Below are positions 1 through 9,165 of a stretch of 64,000 nucleotides of DNA, in pieces. The DNA comes from Kordia algicida OT-1 (GTDB lineage Bacteria; Bacteroidota; Bacteroidia; Flavobacteriales; Flavobacteriaceae). Made by a program: the position numbers and the translations under genes. The stretch covers positions 553,569 to 617,568 of the forward strand of contig NZ_DS544873.1 in NCBI RefSeq assembly GCF_000154725.1, in the 5' to 3' direction. Within the stretch, counting starts at the first letter, position 1, and each line of letters begins with the position of its first letter. The notes under the pieces were generated by a model, which worked only from the letters and a program-made list of their open reading frames with translations, had not been told where the DNA came from and ran no database searches.

Positions 1-427
1 AGTTACAAAAGAAGTATTGACTAAAAAAGGTGGTTTGACTACTTGGAAAGAAGTTGATTGTAAGTTGTTAGTTTATAATGATTTAAATATTAACTGGAAC
101 TTAGGAAGTGCAACATTAACTGCTGCTGCAAAGCGTGAAATTGACACTAAATTATTACCAGTATTACAAACAGGAGTTTCTGTAGAAATTGCTTCTCACA
201 CAGATTCAAGAGGATCTGCTGCAAGCAACGAAGCATTATCTCAAAGAAGAGCACAAGCAGTTACAAACTACTTGATTTCTAAAGGAATCAACTCTAGTAA
301 GATTGTTTCTAACGGATACGGAGAAAGAAGATTATTAAACAGATGTAAAGATGGTGTTTCTTGTACTGAAAGAGAGCACTTGGCAAACAGAAGAACACAA
401 TTTAGAGTGTTAGATCAGAAGAACTAA
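1..427 (+). CDS. OmpA family protein, C-terminal part (5' end outside window)
   Basis: The reading frame is open from base 2 with no start codon that fits, so the gene begins upstream of the window. The visible ~140 residues are an OmpA/MotB C-terminal domain, which binds the diaminopimelate of peptidoglycan and anchors outer-membrane proteins to the wall. Signature pieces are HTDSRGS, LSQRRAQAV, the GYGE loop and the closing NRRTQFRVL; the Asp of TDSRG and the first Arg of NRR are the usual peptidoglycan contacts. The insert CKDGVSCTEREH before NRR, with two Cys, is common in Bacteroidota OmpA proteins. The missing N-terminal part (beta-barrel or repeat region) decides the exact subfamily. 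A perfect hairpin plus T-run follows 28 bp later. Confidence 0.9.
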   Translation, partial: VTKEVLTKKGGLTTWKEVDCKLLVYNDLNINWNLGSATLTAAAKREIDTKLLPVLQTGVSVEIASHTDSRGSAASNEALSQRRAQAVTNYLISKGINSSKIVSNGYGERRLLNRCKDGVSCTEREHLANRRTQFRVLDQKN

Positions 428-455
428 GATTTTAAATTAAATAAACTCAATAAGT

Positions 456-485
456 AAGGGAAGTCAATTGACTTCCCTTTTTTTT
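456..485 (+). terminator. Rho-independent terminator after the OmpA-family gene
   Basis: A perfect 24-bp palindrome (arms aagggaagtcaa / ttgacttccctt) is followed by a run of eight T. It sits 28 bp after the OmpA stop codon and before the convergent precursor-peptide gene. Confidence 0.9.
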
Positions 486-511
486 ATTAAACTTTATATA
501 TCTAATTAGTC

Positions 512-760
512 TTATGGACACCAAAAAGTTTCTGGACAATATCCCATAGAACAATCACCTGCCAAACTGTTTTTAGGACAATCTTTAACATCGGCAGTCA
601 TCGGTGTTGGATCATCTGATACTATAGATGTTGTATATGGATCAGCTCCAGAAGTTGTTTTTGTGTCTGAAGAACACGCTTCACCACCAAAAACAGCAGT
701 TTGAATATTTGAAATAGATTCTTTGTTTAATGCTAAACTTTTGATACTTCTTTTTTTCAT
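512..760 (-). CDS. RiPP-type natural product precursor peptide (Bacteroidota class I lanthipeptide-like leader)
   Basis: This is an 82-residue peptide. Its N-terminus MKKRSIKSLALNKESISN followed by a Gly-Gly at residues 25-26 matches the leader pattern of Bacteroidota natural-product precursors (K-L-x-L-x-K-x-x-I-S-N ... GG), in which a C39 transporter protease cuts after GG. The predicted 56-residue core has five Cys (29, 61, 70, 75, 81) clustered at the C-terminus and many Ser/Thr in the first half, the composition needed for lanthionine or disulfide formation. No LanB/LanC dehydratase or cyclase, radical SAM enzyme or peptidase-transporter lies in the window, so it is an orphan precursor here. 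The leader assignment is from pattern recognition; maturation is inference. Confidence 0.6.
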   Translation of the reverse strand: MKKRSIKSLALNKESISNIQTAVFGGEACSSDTKTTSGADPYTTSIVSDDPTPMTADVKDCPKNSLAGDCSMGYCPETFWCP

Positions 761-878
761 AATAATTGATTTTAATGTTTATAAATGTTTAATGTCGACA
801 GATTAAACTTAAGACCATTTACGAAAATAGCTTCAAGCGAATTGCTGAAAGATGTATTTCAATTGCTAAAAACAAAAA

Positions 879-902
879 AGAGTTACCTTTTACAGTAACT
901 CT
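879..902 (-). terminator. Hairpin with T-run on the minus strand
   Basis: Arms agagttac (879-886) and gtaactct (895-902) enclose an 8-nt loop. The better U-run is on the minus strand, so it may end transcripts reading leftward from the YbaB gene at 1229. Confidence 0.5.
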
Positions 903-925
903 CTTTTATATATTGTATATTTTTT

Positions 926-1233
926 AATCTAACGTGAGTTCAACGTAAGAATTTTAGTTTGAAACTATTCTTTTCCGCAGTATAGCAGGGATTTTTCGTG
1001 AAAAATTTTCGAAGCCTTGGAGAAAATTTAGAAAAATTCATGCGGTTTTAGTTTTTCCCTAAAAGAAAAACTAAAAATACCTCTGGAAAAGTTCCCTTTC
1101 TTTTGTTTCTTTTCTTTGGGTAAGCAAAGAAAACGAAAATAAAACACTGAAAATAAATTATATAGCAGAATTATTTTTAAAATCACTATAAATATAAATT
1201 GAATGATTTATATCGAACTGACGTTAATCTAAG
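926..1233. repeat. Possible MITE-like intergenic element with short imperfect terminal inverted repeats
   Basis: The ~470-bp gap between the precursor peptide and the YbaB gene has no credible gene. Its right part is bounded by a left end reading tctaacgtgagttc (about 930) and a right end whose reverse complement reads ttaacgtcagttc (about 1214-1230), 11 of 13 bases alike. The interior has purine/pyrimidine-rich stretches such as ctttcttttgtttc and a self-complementary block (ctttgggtaagcaaag near 1115). No transposase is present. The right end touches the YbaB stop codon. A non-autonomous element is an inference; a decayed gene remnant is the alternative. Confidence 0.3.
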
Positions 1234-1552
1234 AAAACATGTCCATGCCAGGAATATTTGGCATTCCGTCTTTGGCAACAGCAGCAACTTCTGCTTCATG
1301 AACTTCTCCTGCACGCTTGATAGCTTTGTTTAAAGTTAAAATTAAATAATCTTCCAACTGTTCTTTATCTTCTAGCAATTCGTCTGAAACCTCAATCGAT
1401 TTAATTTCACGATTTGCAGTGACAGTCACGTTAAGCAAGCTGTCAGAACTTTTTTCATCAATCAAAACAGTGTGCAATCGTTGTTTTGTTTCTTCTACTT
1501 TTTTCTGGGTTTCTTTCAATTTACCCATCATTCCCATTAAATCTCCAAACAT
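1229..1552 (-). CDS. YbaB/EbfC family nucleoid-associated protein
   Basis: This 107-residue protein has the family's full length and layout: an N-terminal helix [21 protein letters not shown], a central beta-sheet with [19 protein letters not shown], and a C-terminal helix ending in [10 protein letters not shown]. YbaB proteins are small dimers that bind DNA without strict sequence specificity and help organise the nucleoid. In other bacteria they sit beside dnaX and recR; here the partner gene is absent and the next gene (S9 peptidase) is divergent, 66 bp away. The start at 1552 is the only Met that gives the complete N-terminal helix. Confidence 0.9.
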   Translation of the reverse strand: MFGDLMGMMGKLKETQKKVEETKQRLHTVLIDEKSSDSLLNVTVTANREIKSIEVSDELLEDKEQLEDYLILTLNKAIKRAGEVHEAEVAAVAKDGMPNIPGMDMFS

Positions 1553-1618
1553 TTGTATATAATTAAAGGTTAATTTTTACAAAATTATTAAATTGTGGAC
1601 TTTTAACATACTTTTCAA

Positions 1619-3751
1619 ATGAAAAAAACATTAGCGCTATTGCTTATTAGTTTTATACTTATAAATTCCTGTAATAAGAACACACCACACATGAAAAAAA
1701 ACATATCAGTGCCAACAGTTGACAAGAAACCTACAAAACTTGAAAAACACGGCGATGTTAGAACTGACGATTACTATTGGTTAAACGATAGGGAAAACCC
1801 AGAAGTAATTGCTTACTTGGAAGCAGAAAATGCATACAATGACGCGATGACAGCGCATACAAAAGACTTTCAAAAAGATTTATTTCAAGAACTAAAAGGA
1901 AGAATAAAAGAAGATGATTCTTCGGTTCCTTATAAATTAAATGGTTATTGGTACATAAAAAAGTATGAAGAAGGCAAAGGATATCCAATTCACACACGTA
2001 GAAAAGGAACTTTAGATGCACCAGAAGAAATTCTATTTGACGTTAACAAAATGGCAGAAGGTCATCCGTATTACAGACTTACAGGAATTAGCGTAAGTCC
2101 AAACAACAAATTGGTTGCTTATGGAGTTGATACCATCAGTAGACGTCAATACACAATACACATTAAAAACCTAGAAACAGGTGAAATTTACAAAGAACGT
2201 ATCGAAAATACGACAGGAAGTTCTACATGGGCAGCAGATAACAAAACGCTTTTTTATGCCAACAAAGACGAGCAAACTTTGCGCTCGGAGAAAATCTACA
2301 AGCACAAACTAGGCGATGAGGTTGCGAATGATACGGTTGTTTTTCATGAAGAAGACGAAACATTCATCACATTTGTATACAAAACAAAATCTAGAAAATA
2401 CTTAGTCATCGGTTCGTACAGCACACTGACAATGGAATATCGAATTCTGGAAGCAGACAATCCAGATGGAGAATTTAGAGTGTTTCAACCACGTGTACGT
2501 GGCTTAGAATATGGTATTTCGCATTACAAAGATCATTTTTATGTATTGAACAACAAAGATGCTTCTATCAACTTTAAACTCTCTAAAACGCCAGAAGACA
2601 AAACAGGAATGGAGCATTGGGAAGACATTATTCCGCATCGTCCAGACGTTTTATTAGAAGACACTGAAATCTTTAAGGACTTTTTAGTATTGAGCGAGCG
2701 TGCCAATGGTTTAAATAAAATTAGAATCATTCGTTGGGACAGAACAGAAGACTATTATTTGCCATTTGATAACGAAACGTATACAGCAAACACAAGTGTC
2801 AATGTCGATTTTGATACGGAAATCTTACGCTACACATACAATTCCTTAACGACACCAGCTTCCGTGATCGACTTTAACATGGTTACCAAAACCAAAGACG
2901 TTAAAAAAGAACAAGAAGTACTTGGCGGAAAGTTTGACAAAAACAATTACATCTCTGAGCGTTTGTGGGCTACTTCCGCAGATGGAACTAAAATCCCGAT
3001 GTCGGTTGTATACAAAAAAGGGATCAAAAAAGATGGAAGCAATCCGTTATTGCAATATGCATATGGTTCCTATGGAAGCACGATTGATCCATATTTCTCA
3101 TCTTCACGTTTAAGTTTATTAGACAGAGGATTTATCTATGTAATTGCCCATGTTCGTGGTGGAGAATACTTAGGAAGAAACTGGTATGATGATGGAAAAT
3201 TAATGGATAAGAAAAATACCTTTACAGACTTTATTGACTGTTCTAAATATCTCATTGAACAAAAATATACGTCTCCAGAACATTTATACGCTTCTGGCGG
3301 AAGTGCGGGCGGATTATTAATGGGAGCAATTGCAAACATGAATCCAGAATTATACAACGGAATCATTGCATCAGTTCCTTTTGTTGATGTCATTACCACA
3401 ATGTTAGATGACAGCATTCCACTAACAACAGGAGAATATGACGAATGGGGAAATCCGAATGAAAAAGAATACTATCATTACATGAAATCGTATTCACCGT
3501 ATGATAATGTAGTAGCAAAAGCATATCCAAACATGTTAGTCACTACAGGATTGCACGATTCGCAAGTACAATATTGGGAACCTGCAAAATGGGTTGCAAA
3601 GCTCAGAGATTTAAAAACAGACAATAATATTTTACTCCTTCATACCAATATGGATGCGGGACATGGAGGCGCATCTGGACGCTTTGAATCTTTAAAAGAA
3701 GTGGCCGAAGAATACGCGTTTTTACTGGACTTAGAAAATATAAAGGACTAA
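1619..3751 (+). CDS. S9 family prolyl oligopeptidase / oligopeptidase B-like lipoprotein
   Basis: This 710-residue serine peptidase cleaves short peptides, in the oligopeptidase B branch typically after basic residues. A lipoprotein signal ([18 protein letters not shown]) puts it in the periplasm or on the outer membrane; a downstream Met would give a cytoplasmic form but would remove this clear lipobox. An N-terminal beta-propeller (about 40-440) gates a C-terminal alpha/beta hydrolase. The visible triad is Ser562 in GGSAGG, Asp647 in GLHDSQ and His682 in AGHGG. The GGSAGG motif is the one usual for oligopeptidase B rather than prolyl endopeptidase. The gene is divergent from YbaB and followed by the cysteine-synthase-like gene after 85 bp. 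Substrate choice cannot be read from sequence. Confidence 0.92.
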   Translation: MKKTLALLLISFILINSCNKNTPHMKKNISVPTVDKKPTKLEKHGDVRTDDYYWLNDRENPEVIAYLEAENAYNDAMTAHTKDFQKDLFQELKGRIKEDDSSVPYKLNGYWYIKKYEEGKGYPIHTRRKGTLDAPEEILFDVNKMAEGHPYYRLTGISVSPNNKLVAYGVDTISRRQYTIHIKNLETGEIYKERIENTTGSSTWAADNKTLFYANKDEQTLRSEKIYKHKLGDEVANDTVVFHEEDETFITFVYKTKSRKYLVIGSYSTLTMEYRILEADNPDGEFRVFQPRVRGLEYGISHYKDHFYVLNNKDASINFKLSKTPEDKTGMEHWEDIIPHRPDVLLEDTEIFKDFLVLSERANGLNKIRIIRWDRTEDYYLPFDNETYTANTSVNVDFDTEILRYTYNSLTTPASVIDFNMVTKTKDVKKEQEVLGGKFDKNNYISERLWATSADGTKIPMSVVYKKGIKKDGSNPLLQYAYGSYGSTIDPYFSSSRLSLLDRGFIYVIAHVRGGEYLGRNWYDDGKLMDKKNTFTDFIDCSKYLIEQKYTSPEHLYASGGSAGGLLMGAIANMNPELYNGIIASVPFVDVITTMLDDSIPLTTGEYDEWGNPNEKEYYHYMKSYSPYDNVVAKAYPNMLVTTGLHDSQVQYWEPAKWVAKLRDLKTDNNILLLHTNMDAGHGGASGRFESLKEVAEEYAFLLDLENIKD

Positions 3752-3766
3752 TTCAAAAATTTACCT

Positions 3767-3774
3767 TAAATTTG
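3767..3774 (+). promoter_or_regulatory. Flavobacterial -10 element TAAATTTG upstream of the cysteine synthase-like gene
   Basis: The octamer fits the Bacteroidota sigma-A -10 consensus TAnnTTTG and lies 63 bp before the ATG at 3837. No clear TTTG -35 element is seen at the usual spacing. Confidence 0.4.
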
Positions 3775-3836
3775 CAAGGTTTTGCATATTTTCAAAACTT
3801 ACAAAAATAAAACCCTGTACCAACTTAATAGTTTTT

Positions 3837-4877
3837 ATGGAACAACAAATTAATGCTTTTGATAATGTACTCGAACTAATTGGGAATACACCTTTGATAA
3901 AGTTGAAACACATAACTAAAAACATCAAAGGAAATTTCTATGCTAAAGTTGAGGCATTCAATCCAGGACATTCAACGAAAGATAGAATTGCTTTATATAT
4001 TATTGAAGAGGCAGAAAAGAAAGGCATCATTAAACCTGGTGACACAATTATAGAAACTACTTCAGGAAACACAGGATTCAGTATTGCAATGGTAAGTATC
4101 ATTAAAGGATACGAATGTATTCTGGCAGTAAGTTCTAAATCTTCTAAAGATAAAATTGACATGTTGCGTTCTATGGGCGCAAAAGTTTATGTGTGTCCAG
4201 CGCATGTAAGTGCAGATGATCCTCGTTCGTACTATCAAGTGGCTAGACGTATTCATGAAGAAACAAAAGGTTCTGTTTACATCAATCAGTATTTTAATGA
4301 ATTAAACATTGATGCACATTACAACAGTACAGGTCCAGAAATTTGGAAACAAACCAACGGAAATATTACACACTTTGTAGCATGTAGTGGAACAGGAGGA
4401 ACCATTTCTGGAACAGCAAAATACTTAAAAGAACAAAATCCGAATATCCGAATTCTTGGAGTTGATGCATACGGTTCTGTATTGAAAAAATATCATGAAA
4501 CGAGAGAATTTGATTCCAACGAAATCTATCCGTACCGAATAGAAGGATTAGGAAAAAACTTAATTCCTACTGCAACTGACTTTGATGTGATTGACAAATT
4601 TGTCAAAGTAAAAGATGAAGAAAGCGCACACAAAGCACGTGAAATTTCAAAAACAGAAGGTTTATTTGTTGGATACACAAGTGGTGCAGCCATGCAAGCC
4701 ATTGAACAATTGGCGGAAGAAGGCGAATTTGACGAAAATAGCAACGTCATCGTAATTTTTCCAGATCATGGTTCCAGATACATGAGTAAAGTGTACAGTG
4801 ATGAATGGATGAGTTCGCAAGGATTCTTTGACAGTAAAAATTTAGAAGAAGCACAAAAAATAGAATATATCAAATAG
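3837..4877 (+). CDS. PLP-dependent cysteine synthase / CBS-like enzyme, candidate cysteate synthase
   Basis: This 346-residue fold-type II PLP enzyme carries the cysteine synthase signatures: IGNTPLIKL, the PLP lysine Lys48 in HSTKDR, the TSGNTG loop, and GTGGTISG for the PLP phosphate. It lacks the C-terminal CBS domain of cystathionine beta-synthase. The family makes cysteine, cystathionine or, in some Bacteroidota, cysteate. The segment before the lysine reads [10 protein letters not shown] where O-acetylserine sulfhydrylases usually have NPSGSVKDR, so the substrate may differ from OASS. The downstream neighbour is an alpha-oxoamine synthase, which is the gene pair expected for sulfonolipid (capnine) base synthesis: cysteate first, then condensation with a fatty acyl group. 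The fold assignment is firm; the cysteate role is inference. A terminator follows at 4908. Confidence 0.85.
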   Translation: MEQQINAFDNVLELIGNTPLIKLKHITKNIKGNFYAKVEAFNPGHSTKDRIALYIIEEAEKKGIIKPGDTIIETTSGNTGFSIAMVSIIKGYECILAVSSKSSKDKIDMLRSMGAKVYVCPAHVSADDPRSYYQVARRIHEETKGSVYINQYFNELNIDAHYNSTGPEIWKQTNGNITHFVACSGTGGTISGTAKYLKEQNPNIRILGVDAYGSVLKKYHETREFDSNEIYPYRIEGLGKNLIPTATDFDVIDKFVKVKDEESAHKAREISKTEGLFVGYTSGAAMQAIEQLAEEGEFDENSNVIVIFPDHGSRYMSKVYSDEWMSSQGFFDSKNLEEAQKIEYIK

Positions 4878-4907
4878 TTATAAAAATTTCATTCTAACAT
4901 ATTCAGA

Positions 4908-4938
4908 AGCAGCATAATAACAATTATGTTGCTTTTTT
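4908..4938 (+). terminator. Rho-independent terminator
   Basis: Arms agcagcataat and attatgttgct (one G-U pair) enclose a 4-nt loop and are followed by TTTTTT. It separates the cysteine synthase-like gene from the next PLP gene, so the two are probably transcribed separately. Confidence 0.85.
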
Positions 4939-5030
4939 GCTATAAAGGCTAAAACGTTTCAACAAATTCCTCAAAAAAATAGCAATTCAACATAAAACTC
5001 TAATAATTATGATAGGCTCGTAAAAATAAT

Positions 5031-5038
5031 TATTTTTG
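5031..5038 (+). promoter_or_regulatory. Flavobacterial -10 element TATTTTTG upstream of the oxoamine synthase gene
   Basis: An exact TAnnTTTG match lies 72 bp before the ATG at 5111 and after the preceding terminator, consistent with the gene having its own promoter. Confidence 0.45.
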
Positions 5039-5110
5039 CCGTTGAAGTTTTCAGAAAAACTTCATAAATTACCATAACCCGAATTGATACATAAAGAAAA
5101 ACTTAGATAG

Positions 5111-6373
5111 ATGAAGGATTTATTTGCTAAAATATACAAGGATAAAGGACCGTTAGGAAAATGGGCATCACAAGCAGAAGGATATTTTGTTTTTCCAAAA
5201 CTAGAAGGAGAAATTTCAAACAGAATGAAGTTTCAAGGAAAAGACGTAATTACATGGAGTATCAATGACTACTTAGGTTTGGCAAACCATCCAGAGGTTC
5301 GTAAAGTTGATGCGGAAGCAGCAGCAGCTTACGGTTCGGCATATCCTATGGGAGCGCGTATGATGTCTGGTCACACAGATTTACACGAGCAATTGCAAAA
5401 TGAATTGGCAGAATTTGTTGGAAAAGAAGCAACCTACTTACTAAACTTTGGTTATCAAGGAATGGTTTCTACAGTTGATGCATTGGTTTCTAAAGACGAT
5501 ATTATTGTATACGATGTAGATTCACATGCATGTATCATTGATGGTGTACGCTTGCATATGGGAAAACGTTTCACGTTCAAACATAATGATATTGAAAGTT
5601 TAGAAAAAAACCTAGAGCGTGCTACCAAAATGGCAGAACAAACTGGTGGAGGAATCTTAGTGATCTCTGAAGGTGTGTTTGGAATGCGTGGAGAACAAGG
5701 GAGACTAAAAGAAATTGTAGCACTTAAGAAAAAATATAACTTCCGTTTATTTGTAGATGATGCACACGGTTTTGGAACGCTTGGCGCGACTGGTGCTGGA
5801 GCTGGACAGGAACAAGGTGTTCAGGATGAAATCGACGTATACTTTGCAACGTTTGCAAAATCAATGGCAAGTACAGGTGCATTTATTGCAGCAGATAAAG
5901 AAATTATTGATTACTTAAAATACAACTTGCGTTCACAAATGTTCGCAAAATCACTACAGATGCAATTGGTCGTTGGCGCGTTAAAACGTTTAGACATGTT
6001 ACGTACCATGCCAGAACTCAAAGAAAATCTTTGGAAAATTGTAAATGCTTTACAAAGCGGATTAAAAGAACGCGGATTTGACATTGGAACCACACAAAGT
6101 TGTGTAACACCTGTATACTTAAAAGGAAGCATTCCTGAAGCGATGGCGTTAGTAAAAGATTTGCGTGAAAACCACGGAATCTTCTGTTCAATTGTTGTAT
6201 ATCCAGTCATTCCAAAAGGATTAATTCTACTCAGAATGATTCCAACAGCTTCACACACATTAAAAGACGTAGAAGAAACCTTAGAAGCGTTTTCAGCAAT
6301 CCGTTCCCGACTAGAAGATGGAACATACAAACGTGTATCTGCGAAGTTGATGGAAATGATGGGAGAATCATAA
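5111..6373 (+). CDS. Alpha-oxoamine synthase (serine palmitoyltransferase-like), candidate cysteate fatty acyltransferase
   Basis: This 420-residue class I/II PLP enzyme is of the alpha-oxoamine synthase family, which condenses an amino acid with an acyl thioester and releases CO2. Visible residues are His139 in DSHAC (stacks on PLP), Asp216/Asp217 and His219 in VDDAHGFGT, and the Schiff-base Lys250 in FAKSMAS. The length matches bacterial serine palmitoyltransferase (about 420) rather than 2-amino-3-ketobutyrate ligase (about 398). The substrate-entry segment GSAYPMGARMMSG differs from the usual GSGxxxxRxxxG. Possible substrates are serine (sphingolipid base), glycine, or cysteate (capnine, a sulfonolipid base). 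The upstream cysteate-synthase-like gene favours cysteate, but sequence alone cannot settle it. The gene has its own -10 box and terminator. Confidence 0.85.
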   Translation: MKDLFAKIYKDKGPLGKWASQAEGYFVFPKLEGEISNRMKFQGKDVITWSINDYLGLANHPEVRKVDAEAAAAYGSAYPMGARMMSGHTDLHEQLQNELAEFVGKEATYLLNFGYQGMVSTVDALVSKDDIIVYDVDSHACIIDGVRLHMGKRFTFKHNDIESLEKNLERATKMAEQTGGGILVISEGVFGMRGEQGRLKEIVALKKKYNFRLFVDDAHGFGTLGATGAGAGQEQGVQDEIDVYFATFAKSMASTGAFIAADKEIIDYLKYNLRSQMFAKSLQMQLVVGALKRLDMLRTMPELKENLWKIVNALQSGLKERGFDIGTTQSCVTPVYLKGSIPEAMALVKDLRENHGIFCSIVVYPVIPKGLILLRMIPTASHTLKDVEETLEAFSAIRSRLEDGTYKRVSAKLMEMMGES

Positions 6374-6396
6374 AAAAACTACTCATAAAATCTTCA

Positions 6397-6426
6397 AAAC
6401 CGTAACAGCTATGTTGCGGTTTTTTT
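6397..6426 (+). terminator. Rho-independent terminator
   Basis: Arms aaaccgtaac and gttgcggttt (one G-U pair) enclose a short loop, followed by a T-run, 23 bp after the oxoamine synthase stop. Confidence 0.85.
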
Positions 6427-6641
6427 GTGTCATAAAATTTCAAAAACAGTAAGTTTTTCAACCTAAATTTTTAATAAAAGATCTAAATTTCAAATTATTT
6501 TTTTTGTAAAATTTTGATTTTCAATTATGTAATTCCTTATTTTTAATTTAACTAAGATTAATTCTAAATAATCTTTGTAAATTCAAAATCCCATAATATA
6601 TTTGCCAAAACAAAAAATAATACCTTTTTAAAACAACCATA

Positions 6642-7847
6642 ATGAAAAAAGTAATAGTAGGAGTATTGGCAATTTCAAGTTTTGTATTTACTTCATGTTC
6701 AAGTGATGATGATGCAGGAAATTCAGTAGATAATAACCAAGTAATTGCGCCAGCAACATATACATTTGCTAGAGGTGGAAATACAACAGTAAGCTACAGT
6801 GGACAAACCACAAGAATCCAAATGGGAGAAGAATTTATTTCTGCTCTAAAAGACAACACAAGAACAGAAGCTGAACTTGATGGAATGTTTGCACACATGG
6901 AAGGAAACAACGATTTCAACAATGCAGATTTAAATGCTTCAGGGAAAAGTATTCGTAGCAAAACAGCTGCTTCTTCCGATTATTTTTCTGCAAATACAAC
7001 AGCAGCAAATGCTATCAAAGCAGACTTTGATTCGTGGATTGCAGCACAAGTTTCAGAAGTATTTCCTGCTTGGGCAAACAATGCAACTGCTGGAAATGCA
7101 GGACAATTGCAAGAAGCTGGTGGCGGATCTACACGTTACATCAATGGAAAAGGGTTAGAGTACAATCAAGCTGTAAACAAAGGGTTAATCGGAGCATTAA
7201 TGGCAGATCAAATGCTAAATAACTACCTAAGTACTTCAGTTTTAGATGCAGGGAATAATAGAGCAAACAACGATGCTGATGTTCTCGAAGATGGAAAAAA
7301 CTACACAACTATGGAACACAAATGGGATGAAGCTTTCGGGTATCTTTACGGTACTGACAGCGCAACAAATCCAGTTCTAAATGAAGATAGTTTTTTAAAT
7401 AAATACCTTTCTAGAGTAGAAGGTGACGCTGATTTTTCAGGAATTGCTTCAGAAGTTTACGAAGCCTTCAAATTAGGTAGAGCAGCAATCGTAGCAAAAA
7501 ACTACACAGTACGTGACCAACAAGCAGACATCATCAGAGAAAAAATATCTGAAGTAATCGCAATTCGTGCCGTATACTATTTACAACAAGGAAAAAACAA
7601 CTTAGCTACAGACAAAGCTGCTGCATTTCACGATTTATCAGAAGGATTCGGATTCATCTACAGCTTACAATTCACACGTAAACCTGGAACAAACGAACCT
7701 TATTTTACAAAAACAGAAGTTGATGGATTCATTACTCAACTAATGACAGGAAATGGTTTTTGGGATGTAACTCCTGCAACATTAGATGAAATTTCTAACA
7801 CAATCTCAGCAGAATTCAACTTTACTACAGCACAAGCGGGAAGCTAA
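6642..7847 (+). CDS. DUF4856 domain-containing lipoprotein of an imelysin cluster
   Basis: This 401-residue protein begins with a lipoprotein signal (MKKVIVGVLAISSFVFTSC) followed by an acidic SSDDDAG stretch, the Bacteroidota lipoprotein-export-like signal that sends lipoproteins to the cell surface. The rest matches DUF4856, a family of unknown biochemical function that travels with imelysin genes. GGGSTRYINGKGLEYNQAV and KGLIGALMADQMLNNYL are characteristic stretches. It is the first gene of a set with an imelysin (7965), an HTTM protein (9166) and a TonB receptor (10541), so a role in capturing or sensing an iron-containing ligand at the surface is likely by context only. A near-consensus -10 word (aatctttg, about 6570) precedes it. 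Confidence 0.85.
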   Translation: MKKVIVGVLAISSFVFTSCSSDDDAGNSVDNNQVIAPATYTFARGGNTTVSYSGQTTRIQMGEEFISALKDNTRTEAELDGMFAHMEGNNDFNNADLNASGKSIRSKTAASSDYFSANTTAANAIKADFDSWIAAQVSEVFPAWANNATAGNAGQLQEAGGGSTRYINGKGLEYNQAVNKGLIGALMADQMLNNYLSTSVLDAGNNRANNDADVLEDGKNYTTMEHKWDEAFGYLYGTDSATNPVLNEDSFLNKYLSRVEGDADFSGIASEVYEAFKLGRAAIVAKNYTVRDQQADIIREKISEVIAIRAVYYLQQGKNNLATDKAAAFHDLSEGFGFIYSLQFTRKPGTNEPYFTKTEVDGFITQLMTGNGFWDVTPATLDEISNTISAEFNFTTAQAGS

Positions 7848-7887
7848 AAATGAAAGCAAAAAAAATTATTTAGAATTAATATAAAAA

Positions 7888-7926
7888 AGTAGCAAATGTA
7901 TTAGGATAACATTTGCTACTTTTTTA
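7888..7926 (+). terminator. Rho-independent terminator after the DUF4856 gene
   Basis: A perfect 12-bp stem (agtagcaaatgt at 7888-7899, acatttgctact at 7909-7920) is followed by a T-run. It stands between the DUF4856 and imelysin genes, so at least part of the transcription of the set is split here. Confidence 0.9.
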
Positions 7927-7932
7927 TTTTTG
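7925..7932 (+). promoter_or_regulatory. -10 element TATTTTTG overlapping the preceding terminator tail
   Basis: An exact TAnnTTTG match shares its first bases with the T-run of the terminator and lies 32 bp before the imelysin ATG, giving a compact terminator-promoter junction. Confidence 0.45.
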
Positions 7933-7964
7933 CAACGTTTATTTAGAATAAATAGAAATAAGAA

Positions 7965-9080
7965 ATGGCGAAGAAAATTTTTTCAATAGTACTTTTGGCA
8001 TTATTTATTGCTGCTTGTAGTTCGAGTGATGATGCTGTAAACACTGATGGAGGCGGAAGTGGAACTGCTTTCGATAGAGCAGGAATGTTACGCAATCTTG
8101 CTGATAATATCATAATTCCTTCATATCAAAACCTAAACTCAGACTTAGGAACGTTGGTAACCGCAAAAGACAACTTCAATACAACACCAAATCAGGCAAA
8201 TCTTGATGCGTTACGTTCTGCTTGGTTCACAGCTTACAAAGCTTGGCAACATGTAGAATCGTTCAATATTGGACAAGCAGAGCAAACATTATATGCTTTT
8301 CAAATGAACACCTATCCTGTAAATACTACAGATGTGGAAAACAATGTCGCAAGCGGAAGTTATGACTTAACGCATCCAAATAACAATGATGCGGTTGGTT
8401 TTCCTGCACTAGATTATATGTTACATGGAATTGGCGCAACTGATGCTGAAATCCTCGAAAAATATACAACCAATGCAGAAGCTGGAAAATATCAAGCATA
8501 TCTTTCTGATTTGGTAAACCAAATGCAAACGTTAACACAAGCTATTTCAAGTGATTGGACAGTAAACTACAGAGACACATTTATCTCTAGTACAGCAAAC
8601 ACTGCAACAAGTGCTACAAACAAATTCATCAATGACTTTATTTTCTATTACGAAAAAGGATTAAGAGCAAACAAAATAGGAATTCCAGCAGGAAACTTTT
8701 CTTCCACACCATTACCAGATAGAGTAGAAGCATTCTACAATCAAGAAGTCTCAAAAGAACTAGCTTTAGAAGCATTAAATGCGGTACAAAATATCTTTAA
8801 CGGAACTGAATTTGGCGGTTCAGCAAATGGAGAAAGCTTCAAAACGTATTTAATTTCACTTGATAGAACTGACCTCGCAAACATGATTAACAATCAGTTC
8901 AATACTGCTCGTGGAAAAATTCAAGAATTAAACGCAAACTTTGCAACACAAATAAATACTGACAATACTAAAATGACAGAAGCGTATGATGCGCTACAAG
9001 CCGCTGTCGTATTACTAAAAGTTGACATGTTACAAGCATTCAACATCAGTGTAGATTATGTGGATGCAGATGGAGACTAA
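7965..9080 (+). CDS. Imelysin family lipoprotein (IrpA / peptidase M75-like)
   Basis: This 371-residue protein has a lipoprotein signal (MAKKIFSIVLLALFIAAC) followed by SSSDDA, again a surface-export type. It has the two-half helical imelysin fold: the first half includes LRSAWFTAYKAWQHVE and the conserved VGFPALDYMLHG segment, and the second half a mirrored helical bundle. Imelysins (IrpA, EfeO-like) take part in iron uptake; they are named after a peptidase activity that is not generally established, and the GxHxxE site seen in EfeO-type members is not obvious here. It is flanked by DUF4856 and HTTM genes of the same cluster. Confidence 0.88.
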   Translation: MAKKIFSIVLLALFIAACSSSDDAVNTDGGGSGTAFDRAGMLRNLADNIIIPSYQNLNSDLGTLVTAKDNFNTTPNQANLDALRSAWFTAYKAWQHVESFNIGQAEQTLYAFQMNTYPVNTTDVENNVASGSYDLTHPNNNDAVGFPALDYMLHGIGATDAEILEKYTTNAEAGKYQAYLSDLVNQMQTLTQAISSDWTVNYRDTFISSTANTATSATNKFINDFIFYYEKGLRANKIGIPAGNFSSTPLPDRVEAFYNQEVSKELALEALNAVQNIFNGTEFGGSANGESFKTYLISLDRTDLANMINNQFNTARGKIQELNANFATQINTDNTKMTEAYDALQAAVVLLKVDMLQAFNISVDYVDADGD

Positions 9081-9101
9081 ATAGTAAATTACTCAAAAAC
9101 T

Positions 9102-9129
9102 AAGGTTGTCGTCGTGGCAACCTTTTTTT
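9102..9129 (+). terminator. Rho-independent terminator after the imelysin gene
   Basis: Arms aaggttg and caacctt with a 9-nt loop are followed by seven T, 21 bp after the stop codon. Confidence 0.85.
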
Positions 9130-9165
9130 GTATCAAACCTAACGACTTCGATATAAAAGAAACTA

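Noticed and set aside
5911-6330. 139-codon minus-strand frame
   Set aside because: It is antisense to the oxoamine synthase gene and is explained by that gene's codon pattern.
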